Shown here one piece after another: positions 1-10,310 of a stretch of DNA of 64,000 nucleotides. Every line of letters starts with the position of its first letter. The first letter of the stretch is position 1. The stretch is from Erigeron canadensis (taxonomy: Eukaryota; Streptophyta; Magnoliopsida; Asterales; Asteraceae). The stretch lies in NCBI RefSeq assembly GCF_010389155.1, contig NC_057761.1, positions 26,000,210 to 26,064,209 of the forward strand, written 5' to 3'. A model generated the notes under the pieces. It was not told the DNA's origin, made no database searches, and worked only from the letters and a program-made list of their open reading frames with translations. The position numbers and the translations under genes are program-made.

Positions 1-643
1 TGCAGGATAACTAGTGGGAATCATACCTAAAGGACCTCGCATTGTATCATATGTTGGTGAATTGACTTCTAGTATTGATAATTATAACTAGAAAAGCCTT
101 TTGCTATAAATAAATCTTTTATATGTGATATATTTAGCCCTAAGTTAGTTGCATGTTGTTCTTTTATTCCCATTCAAAGATATACACTAACTTCAAATAA
201 CGGCAAAGTTTTGCACTAAAGAATATAGTTATAACACTTGCATACAAATAGTGTTCATGAACACACCGGGGGTGTTTTGCAACTACACTAAAACACATGA
301 GTTGGGCAGAATATAATTACCAACTAAAACTCATTATTTCCTTAACTCTATATGATAACAGTATCGCCATGTATAATTACCACAACCATTAATTTTATAA
401 CTTTGGTATGTGTAAAGGAAAATAAAAATGCACTTCAATCTGTCATTTTGAACGTCACATCAAATCTGAAGCATATCGAATTATTTTAGAATCCAAGCAT
501 TTCCAAAGCAATAAGTTTTAAGCAAGTCTTAAATGATGCGACTAAAGACATCAATTAAACAAAACCAAAGTAAACTATTTTACCTTAAAAACAAGCCGCC
601 TACCTTAAAAACAAGCCAGGCGCCTCCCTGATAAAGTAGTAGA
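1..643. other. Downstream flank of F-box copy 1, no gene
   Basis: AT-rich DNA with no credible reading frame. Positions 160-300 resemble 7530-7740 and 39780-39950: the three share phrases about CACTTGCATAC and GGTGTTTTGCAA followed by ACACTAAAAC. This marks a duplicated downstream flank of the F-box genes. A 20-bp phrase ACCTTAAAAACAAGCC occurs twice in direct order at about 581-618. Confidence 0.6.
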
Positions 644-2459
644 TCAGTTTGTATATGCATCCATGACTTCAATGCAATCATGTGTGATCGTATATGTACT
701 ATTGGAAGATATATATAAACCATCGGACTTATCGAGTAGAAGTAGCGTTTCCATATCGGGACACAGAAAGAACGAATACTCTTCTCCGTCAATCTCAAGA
801 TCATCAGTGTAGTTGGAGCGCGGTTTGTAAACTTGAACTCCATCATGTCTTTCGTATTCTTGTCGCGTTTCAATTATTAGTTCACCTGTCTTCCTAAATC
901 CTAGTATTTGGTTTATTGTGACACCTGGTACGTTAACGGTGTATAGCTTTGTAAACGATCTACTATCACCTTGCTCCTTCATCATCCATAGACAACAATC
1001 TGCTTCGGCTCCCTCAAACTTGTAAAGATTTTGCTTTATCGAAGAAACTCAACCTCATTTATTCAAGAGATAATCAAAACATTCTTAAGGATAAACATTG
1101 TTCTTATGAAAAATAACTAACTCTGATAATAACATTGCAATCACTCATACTGACCACAATGGATCTTTCCCTTACATCTTAATATTACTCATAACGGTAA
1201 ATAAAAGAGGAAACAACAAAGTTGGAAAAGATGCTGACAACGGCTACATAGACGTGTATATATAGACTGACAGATCACAATCCCTAGAAGAATGTTGTAG
1301 CAGAATTGACATCAGCAATCCTTCTTTTATTCTTCCTTTTACATAAAAGGAAGTCTTCAATGATATTTATTCTTCTAGCACATGACATCTTAACTTGACA
1401 GTTTCTACCCTCTAAGATCCAAAAGTTCTAGCTGCAGCCCTGCACATTCTCAACATAGTAAATTAGTACATGGGGAATAATTCAAGGTAGGATTGAACTA
1501 AATATGTTAAAAATAACAAAACTCTCTATGGTATTCAAGCAAAACAAGGGACTCCTGTAGCTTAGCTATACATTGAATGCCACAAAGCCTGTCTGTGAGA
1601 CTTATCTCTTTAAATTCTTTTGCAGTCAAATCAAATGATATGATCAAATAACGTGATTGGGGTCGAACATCTTCAAGATCATACGTATGATCAGCAATCC
1701 AATAGATAAATCTACCGATAACAACTTGAGAGTTTTCAAGTCTAATTGATTCGCGGGGAAGACTGGTAGTTAAATCCAAGTTCCAGTGGTCATAGTAAAA
1801 ACTCGAACTTTCCAAGGGTCGCTAATGTGTCTTATATCATTCTTTTCCCGCTTATAAGCAATACATTTAATATTGATAACAATAGGATCATAAGTGACAG
1901 GACAAACCCCAAATCCAAAAACATTATCAACCTTAAGATCATAAAAGTTTCCATTTGGCTTATCACATATATCTGGCACTCGAATACCAACGGATTTCCT
2001 TAATGAAACATTCCAAAGAACAACCATCTCTGTTTCATTGGAAAACCTATCTGGGTTTTCATAGTAAGAACCGCTAAAACACAGCAAACCGTGAGAGCTA
2101 CCAACTGCTTTTGAATGGGGTTCAATTTTCTTAATGAGGGAAGGAATTGGGTGAATAAAAAAATCGTGATGGGAAAAACCAGGTTCACTATACATGTAAT
2201 CATCATCATCATTATCAAAACAAGTTAAGTATTTATCATCAACAGGATCGTCATTTAGACGAGGCTCATAAGGAATTTGATACCTTAGTATGTAACGATA
2301 ATCGATCTGAGGATGATCAACACAGTAAGAAACAATAAAATCTTGGCTGTCGATCAAAGACTTGAATGATTTTGATACAGTTCGGCATCGGAGTAATGGC
2401 TCCAAAGGCAGCCTTTTCAAGATCTCCGCCTGAATTTCTAAAGGGATATACTCTGACAT
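644..2459 (-). pseudogene. F-box/F-box-associated protein, copy 1 (frameshifted)
   Basis: The start ATG is at 2459-2457. Residues 1-45 form an F-box (MSEYIPLEIQAEILKRLP, then TVSKSFKSLI). The following F-box-associated repeats include GLLCFSGSYY, VVLWNVSLRKS and GFGVCPVTYDP. In the family, the F-box binds SKP1 in an SCF ubiquitin ligase and the C-terminal half selects the substrate. The frame breaks at about 1775-1790. Against copy 2 (18813-20009) four nucleotides are missing just after the conserved TGTW, and translation stops at 1770. The homologous frame resumes at 1815-1507 and, after an interruption, at 985-644 (MMKEQG to the conserved LLLLDKSDG). The roughly 520-bp interruption could be an intron (see 1000-1517). 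Even if it is spliced, the four-base loss destroys the C-terminal half, so I call it a pseudogene. It could still make a truncated 229-residue F-box protein. Confidence 0.8.
1000..1517 (-). other. Candidate intron or insertion inside F-box copy 1
   Basis: Copies 2 to 4 have no interruption here. On the minus strand a GT at 1517-1516 and an AG at 1001-1000 (GAAGCAG) would join codons for EYHREF to YCCLWMMKEQ. That keeps the homologous frame and matches copy 2 (EYHRE...WCLWMMKEQ). The donor context (TTTTGTTATT) is weak. The alternative is an unspliced insertion with no visible terminal repeats. Confidence 0.4.
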
Positions 2460-2918
2460 TTTGATCTTGTGATTTTTTTTATTGGTATACGAATATGATA
2501 TATGGAATGTTGAATATATTAGGGTTTCTCACAATGAGGAATGAGGCTTCTGTCACTCCTGTAAAACTAAAAGAGTAAAAAGCCCATTTACGAGTTCCAA
2601 ATTTACATAATATATATATGCTATAAAAAGTCCATATACTTTCTTCTTCTTTTTTTTTTTTTCTTTTTTCTTTCTAATGATATTGGACCTATTGGTTATA
2701 TACTTATGTTTAACAAAGCATTAAAGTAAATATTAAATATATAGTTCAACCATAATTTGATATTAACAATAATATGTATTTTGTATTTTTGGTTATATCA
2801 TGTTCTGAGTCGGGCAAAGTTTAAACTTACTTTTCAATGTATTTTTAATTTGTTTTTTAAGCATTCTGACTTATATTACTGGCAGACAAGCTGCCTAATA
2901 GAGCTTGTGAGTCTGTAT
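2460..2918. other. Upstream region of F-box copy 1
   Basis: AT-rich DNA containing a long T/C tract at about 2640-2672. An AGGGTTTCTC phrase near 2520 resembles the upstream region of copy 4 (AGGGTTTTTGG near 44343). No clear TATA box was assigned. Confidence 0.4.
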
Positions 2919-3574
2919 TAGAAGTGAGCAAAAACCAAAAACCAAAAAAACCCGACAAAATTGAACAGAGAAAACCGAAAACCGAATAAAATCCATTGGT
3001 TTGGTTTTTGTTTTTCAAAAACCGAACGGATCGGTTCGGGTTTCGGTTTCATATGCCAAAAAACCGATCAAAAACCGAACCGAACCGAACCCATTATATT
3101 TTAATTTATTTTATACTTATATCATATTACATTTATATTTATTACTTATAATTTGTAAATATGTTAATATATTTAAAAAAAATTTCTTTTTAGTGTACAA
3201 ATCTATATAAATTATATGTTTTAGATGAAAACGTATAACAAAATCAATTCGTTTTATAAAAGTTATATCAATTTTAACACCTACAAAGTATAATTAGTTA
3301 ATAAAAAACATATCTATATTTTAGTTTCTATATCATAGTTTTTTTTGTTAACAATTAAGAATTAACTATATAACATCATAAACAAAAAAGTAAAAAAAAA
3401 AAATCTTTTATAAAAAAACCCGAACAAAAACCGAAACCGATCCAAACCAAACCGAAAAAACCGAACCAAACAAAAACCAAATCCAACGGTTTTTATTTTC
3501 TAAAAACCGAATTGATCGGTTTGGAGATCGGTTTTAGCCAAAAACCGATCCAAATCGACCCATACTCACTCCTA
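2919..3574. mobile_element. Non-autonomous hAT-type element with 8-bp TSD
   Basis: The termini are inverted: TAGAAGTGAG at the left, and at the right the complement of TAGGAGTGAG (9 of 10 match). The flanking 8-mers GTCTGTAT (2911-2918) and GTCTCTAT (3575-3582) match at 7 of 8 positions, as expected for a hAT target-site duplication. Subterminal regions at both ends are rich in AAACCGA/TCGGTTT words on both strands. The centre is AT-rich with no transposase, so this is a 656-bp non-autonomous copy. Confidence 0.75.
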
Positions 3575-3582
3575 GTCTCTAT

Positions 3583-3811
3583 ACATGTTTTTTTCAATTC
3601 GTTTTGAAATATTCTGACTTGCAGGTTGCTATGTATTTGGATCTAAATGTGTCAGCTTGATTTTTTTTTTAAACCTTTTTTTTTTGTAACATTTTTACCT
3701 CATGTTGATCTTTCGTTTGTTTTTTTAATCTATTAGTATATTAGTTTATAAACATTTTTATCAATAATAATCGTTATCCCCAAGTGACCCCGACCAATGA
3801 TTGTAGCTGCC
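3583..3811. other. Short AT-rich spacer
   Basis: Poly-T-rich DNA between two transposons. I see no gene, promoter or repeat boundary in it. Confidence 0.5.
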
Positions 3812-4419
3812 TAGAGGGTAGCCAATGGTTCGTCCATTGCCTCGTTCGACATACGGGGACGAGTCCACTAGGATGGCAATAGGGCGGGTTCGGGGCGGGT
3901 AGTAGTAAACCCGAACCCGATAAGAAAACCACTACCCAAACCCGCCCCGATCCCCGTCGGGTATCTTATCGGGGATTCCCATCAGGGATAAAATTGTACC
4001 CAAAACCGACCCATACCCGATTCCCATTATAAAACCCAAAACCCGACCCGAAATGAGGCAACCTGTTTTCATATATTAAACAGAAATACATAATGTTTTT
4101 TCATCACACAAAGAGAAAGTGATAGAAGGTCCAAACACAATAGAAATGAACTAATACAAAAGTTGACTGTTGAGTGGTAACAAACAAAAACCCAAGTTCA
4201 TAAGCTAATGCATAAGTAGATTAAAACAGAAGCTTTTTCCATTAGGTAAAATCCCCTGAGACATCAAATCTCCAGCAAAAGAATACCAATTGACTCAAAA
4301 TGAGTAGTCCATACTTATTCCACTTTCATTGGCCCTTTCCTACAAAATAATGGATAATCAATAATACATATAATTATAAAATTGTCTAATAACTACACGT
4401 AAAGATTGATGCTATTAAA

Positions 4420-6160
4420 AATTTGTCAGATTTATGTACCTCTTCCACATCATAATCATATTCAATAGTACTACAATATGCCTCGGTCTCATCTGAACAA
4501 GTTGCTATATACAAGTAACACAATATATATTATCAACAGAAGTAAAATGCAAAAATAAACATAACTTGATAACTTGAATCAAATAAAGGTAACCTCGTAT
4601 CTCATTTAGTAGCCAACTTTGAGCACACATTAAAGCCTTTAAGGTCTCTGGGTGAAGTCGACTACGATGAGGACTGATTAACCTTCCATTAGTGCTAAAG
4701 GCAGATTCCGAGGCAACAGTAGAGACGGGAACGGCTAAGAGATCTTTAGCTATCCTTTGAAGTGTTGGATACTTAAACCCGTTTGTCTTCCACCACATCA
4801 ACAAATCAAGCTCGGTGGCTTCAGGTAAACGTAGTTCTTTTAGGTAGTTATCCAACTCAGTCGTACTCTCCGAATCATCCTGCTCACTAGCCTTTGTAGC
4901 AATTTCTGAAAATAACTTCTTGAATCTAGCACGATGTCCATACCTAGGCTCCGTATCTAAAGACGACGAACCTACATGATGATTTATTCTTTACTGTCAT
5001 CTTTAACAAAAAAGAAAAATCCCTGAAACTTCATAAATATCTATAAATCACATAATGTAGATGCTAAAAAAAGGTACAAGTTACACCAAATATTTCGGAT
5101 CTCTATGCAAATCAGCTACTTTTAAACTAAATCAATCAGTTAGCTACTTTCAGATCAATCATACAACAACTTCGACAAAATCAAAGTTTTAACTTTTAAA
5201 CTAAAGCAAATACCATAAAGTCATAATCTATTAGTCCTTTAATCAGCTATAGACTATAATCTATTAGTCATATCTAAAGAAGACGAACCTACATGATGAT
5301 TCAAGATTCAATAATCAATACACTAACAAACATTTCAATTAATCAATACACTAACAAACATTTCAATTAATCAAATAATAAGACATACCTTTATACTCAT
5401 TTTTTTTTCAGAAGGAGCACTAGCTTCATACTCTTTATATATACTTTTGACAAATTCTTTAAGTTTCTGAGCTTCAATCTTCGCCTTTTCTTCTCCATAA
5501 AGCAGGGGTAAGAGTAACTCCACAAATTTTAACTTGTACCGTGGGTCTAAAACTGCTGCCATTGCCACGACTCCATGAATTACCAACCAATACTTTTCAA
5601 ACTTAACAATCATCTGACCAGCCATTTTCTTAATCTTCTCAACAGGAGAATCAACCCAGTTCCGCAAGGATATGCACTTTCACATACTGATGGGAATAAA
5701 ACATTTGTCGTAGGATACTTTGAACCAGAAAACATGACAGTAACCTCATAAAACAATTGCAACCTATCGCATATGTCCTTAGCTATCTCCCAATCATTCT
5801 CAGTTGGCACAGATTTATACTTCGGATCCCTTGTCTTTAAACGGCTGAAAACTCCCTTATAAACAATAGCAGTACTCAACATCAAATATGTAGAGTTCCA
5901 TCGTGTCTTACAATCTAGTGCTAACTTTTTAGTGGAATCTATCTCCAATTAATGGGCTGCTTCATAAAATCTCTGCTCTCTTTTAGGTGTTCCTGTCCAA
6001 AACGCGACACTATCTCTAATTCTCTCAATTCCATCCCCAATAATAACTAAACCATCTTGCACGATCAGATTTAGAATGTGTGCACAACAACGCATATGAA
6101 ACAGTTGGCCATTCATTATTAGCAAACTCAAAGTAAGCTTTTTATCCAACAATTCGTTCC
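4420..6160 (-). pseudogene. hAT transposase, 5' truncated and broken
   Basis: Read on the minus strand, the conserved order is HMRCCAHILNLIVQDGL, CKTRWNSTYLML, then KMAGQMIVKFEKYW with AVLDPRYK, and finally the C-terminal dimerisation block VPVSTVASESAFSTNGR. There is an in-frame stop (TAA, 5951-5949) between EAAH and LEIDSTKK, probably CAA to TAA. A frameshift near 5655-5670 follows NVLFPSVCE. An intron runs from a good donor (AAG/GTATGT, about 5384) to an acceptor CATGTAG near 4972. A short last exon lies near 4440-4500 (ACTTGTTCAGATGAGACC). The BED domain is absent. In intact relatives the protein cuts and moves hAT DNA; this copy cannot encode a functional enzyme. Confidence 0.85.
4963..5303. 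repeat. Direct repeat of an intron/exon boundary in the hAT
   Basis: The block ATCTAAAG(A)GACGAACC followed by TACATGATGATT occurs at about 4958-4983 and again at about 5274-5303, roughly 317 bp apart. The nearer copy contains the splice acceptor of the last large exon. The farther copy is a second, now unused, acceptor with a few codons of the exon. The structure implies a partial tandem duplication. Confidence 0.6.
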
Positions 6161-6273
6161 CCGATTCTTGTTTGAAGGGTGTCCTCTTTGATATCAGCCA
6201 TGATTCTTGTTTTCATCTCATTTTTGGTCAGACGAGGTCGGTGAACATTCTTTTTTGATGATAAGGACGCCAT
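6142..6273 (-). CDS. Small ORF of unknown function, 43 codons
   Basis: The ATG is at 6273-6271 and the stop at 6144-6142. The protein begins MASLSSKKNVHRPR and contains IMADI. A TATA-like TCTATAAATACC lies about 65-75 bp upstream on the same strand (about 6337-6348). The ORF ends exactly where hAT transposase homology begins, so it may be truncated by the hAT insertion or be the hAT's own deleted N-terminus. It shares the MAS- start and an IMADI word with the divergent ORF at 6563. Function unknown. Confidence 0.3.
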   Translation of the reverse strand: MASLSSKKNVHRPRLTKNEMKTRIMADIKEDTLQTRIGERIVG

Positions 6274-6363
6274 TTACTTAGAAAGAGTGAGTGGGTTTGT
6301 AGAAAAATGAAACTGAATTGTGCTATGGCTTGGTATTTATAGAATCACAATCCAACTAGCCGT

Positions 6364-6490
6364 CCAGGGACTAGAAGTGCAAATGGGTTTGAAATTTTGG
6401 CCATTTGAGGGACTAGAAGCGTAAATATTTTGAATTTGAACGTTGGAGGGACTGGAAGTGTAAATTATTTTGCTTTTTGAACGTTGGGGG
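6364..6490. repeat. Degenerate short tandem repeats between divergent ORFs
   Basis: The phrase AGGGACTAGAAGTGCAAAT recurs as GAGGGACTAGAAGCGTAAAT and GAGGGACTGGAAGTGTAAAT, spaced by about 45-50 bp. Each copy is followed by TTTGAA and GTTGG-like words. They sit between the two divergent TATA boxes and may be part of a shared promoter or of the transposon. Confidence 0.55.
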
Positions 6491-6508
6491 AGCGTCATTT
6501 AGTTTACC

Positions 6509-6517
6509 TATAAATAC
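6509..6517 (+). promoter_or_regulatory. TATA box of the 110-codon ORF
   Basis: CTATAAATA lies 46-54 bp upstream of the ATG at 6563. That spacing leaves a leader of roughly 20-25 nt from an expected start of transcription near 6540. Confidence 0.5.
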
Positions 6518-6562
6518 TGGCCTCTTTGATCAAACATTTATGATAAAATCACGAACATCTAA

Positions 6563-6895
6563 ATGGCTTCTTCATCAAGACCCCCTAACCGAAAACCACC
6601 AATGACTGTCGATCAAGTGGATGACAGTATCATGGCTGATATACTCGACCACGAAATGTTCAAAGAGAAGCTTGTTGCAATTGGTGAAAAACTAAATGCG
6701 AAGAAGCAATGGTGTCTAGAACAAATTGATGATTTACAAACTGGGTATTGTACCGATCTTGAGAGTCAATACTTTACGTATTTGCAGGGGAAGATCGAGA
6801 AGATACAAGTTGCTGTGCAACAACTAGCTTCTGCAGTCATCACCTTGAATCATTTTATCATAAGAGCCAAAGCAGTTTATGCGATGAAGAAATAA
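6563..6895 (+). CDS. Unknown 110-residue coiled-coil-like protein
   Basis: An uninterrupted ORF begins MASSSRPPNRKPPMTVDQVD. After a Pro/Ser-rich start it is mostly helical-looking and charged (FKEKLVAIGEKLNAKKQW, then GKIEKIQVAVQQLAS), with a basic end (YAMKK). It has no signal peptide, membrane segment or cysteine/histidine cluster. A TATA box lies at 6509-6517, and the leader and ATG context (CTAAATGGC) are plausible for plants. It lies within the TIR element 3812-7154, so it is either a captured host fragment or an accessory transposon protein. I do not recognise the family. Uniform frame use over 333 bp, with no stops in otherwise AT-rich DNA, favours a real gene. Confidence 0.5.
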   Translation: MASSSRPPNRKPPMTVDQVDDSIMADILDHEMFKEKLVAIGEKLNAKKQWCLEQIDDLQTGYCTDLESQYFTYLQGKIEKIQVAVQQLASAVITLNHFIIRAKAVYAMKK

Positions 6896-7154
6896 ATTGT
6901 GTGATGTTTTTATGTGTGAATAAAGTGTTTTTTATTTGGGTATGTTTTAATTTGTTATAATTTTAAAGGGTTAAAAGTGTAAAGTTTAGATAAATGGGTA
7001 AAATTAAATAATTGGTGGGTCCAAGACTAGTCCTTGAGGGATGAGTCCATTGGGTGCATTTCGGAGGGATTAGTCCTTGGAGTGTTTTTTGTTGATGTGG
7101 TGCTGACAGAGACTAGTCTTTGGTGGATGAATGGTAACCATTGGGTACCCTCTA

Positions 7155-7907
7155 AGCGTTCCTCATTATTTTCTAATGGCAGAAAACAAAAATCTAAAAA
7201 TTCAATTAAAAAATACAACAGTTATTACACATCTAAAAAATTAACTCTCAACCAATTTTATCTCAATCCTATCGTATTAGTTATATATATACATCTCCTT
7301 GCATTAAAGTACGAGATATTGTGAGTGCAACATCTAGTGGGAATGATATTTGAGAGGCCTCGTACTATTATTATGTCATATATATTTTTTGGGCTAAATT
7401 GGTTGCATGTTGTTCGTTAATTCCTCCTCATTGGCATACTCTAAACATTTTGTGAAGCAAAACAGATATTACAAAAGCTATAGATTTCCTATGTTTAAAG
7501 GATTGTTTACCGTTTACACCTATTTTGTAATTTCACAATACAACATTATTTAACAGCAAATAACCAAATGTGATCAAGTATGATGCGAAATCATTCCGTC
7601 AACTTCAAATGACAACTGCATTTTGCAGTAAATATGTTAACATCTCATAATTAAGAATACGGAAGAGCCAAATGTGTTCGTTCATGAACAAGCCGGAGGT
7701 GTTTTGCAATCACACTAAAACATAGATGAGTTCATTTTACAATGAGCATAACCCTTGATCTTTTCTCAAAGTACATAAAGTCACTACCATTTAAAAATAC
7801 CATTTTGTTGCCAAATATCTTCATCTTCACCAATGCCAGCCTCTTTTTTTAATGGCAGTTACCTTTGCTGAAAAAAACACCCATCTTTTTAGAGTAATGT
7901 TCAATAC
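7155..7907. other. Intergenic; duplicated F-box downstream flank
   Basis: Positions about 7530-7860 match 39700-40100 with many identical stretches (for example GTGATCAAGTATG, TTTTGCAGTAAATATG and TCTTCATCTTCACCAATG) and more weakly 160-300. No gene was found. The block ends at the Copia insertion site: the pre-insertion sequence TTCAATAC joins 15628 onward. Confidence 0.6.
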
Positions 7908-8613
7908 TGTTAAAATATGATCACGTAAAATGAACGTATGTCCGGAAAGTATTTAAGCCTACGGGGTCACACCTCAACGTGAATGTAACTATAAATTAAT
8001 TAATATATTAAATGTAATTTATTAATTTATTTGATCACGAAGAACTAACGGAGTTCCGTTAAAAGAGTTAATAGTTAACGATACTTAACTAACGGACTTA
8101 ACGAAGGAGAGTTGGAATTAGGAAACAGTTAGGAGGCCCTCTAGAATGTTCCTAGAGGGGTCGGTCGAACTAGTAGAAGGAAGGGGTTTCACAAACCCTA
8201 AACTTGGTCATCAAGTAAACGTAATCCTATAAATAGAGGCCTAAGTTAATTGTTTTCTACACACAATTCATTAGGTTTTCTAAAACCCTAAAAATCTCTT
8301 CTTCTCTCCTCTTCTCTCTTGGTTCGATCGACTACAACATCACAAAAGGGTTTCGGGGTTTTGTTTGGGTCGAATTAAGAAGCTAGTAACAAAGGGTTGT
8401 TCGGTTCGTGATCAAGTACTAGCATACATACATTCCAACGTTGTGTGTGCAATCGTAGAGAGGTTTAATTCAAACCTTATCATAAAGGTTTCTTGTTTAT
8501 TCTCTCCAATTTAAGGTACACGTTTTCTATCTTGGTTAATTAATTAAACTACATAGATCTTGTCTTTCGTTGCGTGCTTTGTGATTTGTTTGATAATAGT
8601 TTATAACCCAACA
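7908..8613 (+). repeat. 5' LTR of Copia 1
   Basis: It begins TGTTAAAATATGATCAC and ends ATAACCCAACA (TG...CA). A TATA box, CTATAAATAG, lies near 8228-8237 with a poly-pyrimidine leader after it, as expected for the U3/R promoter. Confidence 0.95.
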
Positions 8614-8629
8614 GTGGTATCACGAGCCT
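8614..8629 (+). other. Primer-binding site of Copia 1
   Basis: GTGGTATCACGAGCC directly follows the LTR. TGGTATCA plus GAGC is the usual match to the 3' end of initiator methionine tRNA. The complement of the same sequence sits just inside the right LTR of Copia 2. Confidence 0.8.
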
Positions 8630-10310
8630 ACTATGTATGTTTTTTGATTACCAATAAATCAAAACTTGAAGGGGGGTTAGGGTTCTTGATTTTTATTATT
8701 TTTGAATATATATATATATATATATATTTAGTTAAATTGATTTTGTAATTTAATTACATTATTTAAATAAGAAAAATGTTTTATTTAATATATATATGGT
8801 TCGAAAATTTTTCCAGAAAATAAAAAAAAAAAGTTTTTTTTAGGGTTCCTAATCTAAGTTTTGATTAATTGCATGTTTATGTGATAAATTGCATGTGATT
8901 ATATGTGTACCTTTATTTTTTAATTGTTAAAAAGAAGTAAAAATCATGAATTTTTCATGCAAATCATTCATGATTCTTACTTAGATATATTGATATGAAA
9001 TCTTGATCATTAGGGTTAATTATGCTAGATAATTGGATAATTAATTGTGTGACTATGTGAATTTTTCGTGTAAATTTTCTGATTTGCGACAGTTTACTAA
9101 AAAATTCATATCTTTTAATCCGTAATGAGTTAGAGGTCGTGCTTTGAACTGTAGATGCTCAACTCATAGGGCTAAAACTTTGTAGTTCTGGTCGAAATCT
9201 GAATCGGAACAGAAACAGGTCTAAACAGGTCGTGAAGCTACTAGAATTTCCAGTGAGCAACTATGTGCTTATATGATAATTGATTGTTTTGTATATGTTT
9301 AAGGCTTACGCAATCAAGGCAACTTGATGTATGTGGTCCTCTTCTTTGAAGGGGGAGCCGATTTAGACATAATTAAACCATAGTGACATGTTTAGGTGGC
9401 CTACCATAACTCGTTGCATGCTTAATAGTTAATAGTTTATGATTTTGCATATTTATTGTGATATAAATTGTGATGTAAAATTGTTTTTGAGAAAATATAA
9501 ACTTGACTAAGCAATATCGAAATAGAGATTTTTTAATAAAATTGGAGTCTTACAACCTTGAGATACACCGGCTCACCCATTTGAACAAACTCTAAGAAAG
9601 GTATAAGTCGGAGTGCGCTAGCCTTCTAACAGGGCGGGTTTTTAATTGCGTTCATGGCAAACCTTTGCCCTTGCGCTTATTTGTGCGTTCAAATGGAGCT
9701 ACCGAGCTCTCTTGTGTTGCTAAGACTATAAAAATGATTTTATTAAATATTATGTTTAGAAGATATGCATGAATCTTCGAAACATAACTTTTTGATCACA
9801 TATCAAATTAAATGACCCAATAAACTTAAGTCATTTGCCATCCAATTTGTCAAGGACACATGGGATCGTTTTTTTACTCACTGGTACACAGTGGTGAAAT
9901 GGCGATTGCATGGCGAAACCCATTCACTGGTACACAGTGGTGGTTAATTTTGCGCGTTCTTAGTTGGACGACTTAAAGCAAGTTAAGCGGTGAGACCTTG
10001 ACCCGTGGCAAAAGATGGGACAAAACATGACTACAAAAGAACACTTGATGAATCGAGTGTCTTACGTAGGTCCCATATTTACTAGGAATTGCACTTGTAA
10101 TGCAAAGACTGATTGTCACTTACCTTTTGAGTGCAATTATTTCTAGCAGATCAACTGATGAAATGGTTGCATGTCAATTGGATCATAGCCTTAATGAAAT
10201 TAATTGTTTATTTTATAAACATTGGGTAATTAATTTCTTAAGGATTTATTATTGAAAATACCAATAATTGAACTTGAATCTGTTTTGTAAAAGGCAACAA
10301 ATCCTTCACA
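8630..10310 (+). other. Leader region of Copia 1, no ORF
   Basis: About 1.7 kb of untranslated leader with a (TA)n run at about 8707-8729. Blocks are shared with Copia 2: GAGATACACCGGCTCACCC at about 9561 matches the complement of 34929-34949, and the GCACATAGTT/CTGGAAATT area matches 35220-35300. A phrase CACTGGTACACAGTGGTG occurs twice, at about 9879 and 9932. Confidence 0.7.

Larger units (their letters stand above)
3869..6160 (-). mobile_element. Truncated hAT transposon (Ac/RICESLEEPER type)
   Basis: The left end at 3869 begins TAGGATGGCAATAGGGCGGG, followed by GGGCGGG/CCCGCCC-rich subterminal DNA as in plant hAT elements. The preceding 8-mer GAGTCCAC has no partner downstream and no matching right terminus is visible. 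The promoter-proximal end, including the N-terminal BED zinc finger, is therefore missing. The right limit is approximate, set where homology to transposase fades. Confidence 0.65.
3812..7154. mobile_element. TIR-bounded element carrying small ORFs and a nested hAT
   Basis: The left end TAGAGGGTAGCCAATGGTT (3812-3830) is matched in inverted orientation at the right end (7136-7154) with one or two differences. No target-site duplication is clear: the flanks GCTGCC and AGCGTT do not match, so the superfamily is open. The interior holds a broken hAT transposase (3869-about 6160) and two divergent small ORFs (6142-6273 minus, 6563-6895 plus). The region between them has repeated AGGGACTAGAAG phrases. 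Confidence 0.5.
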
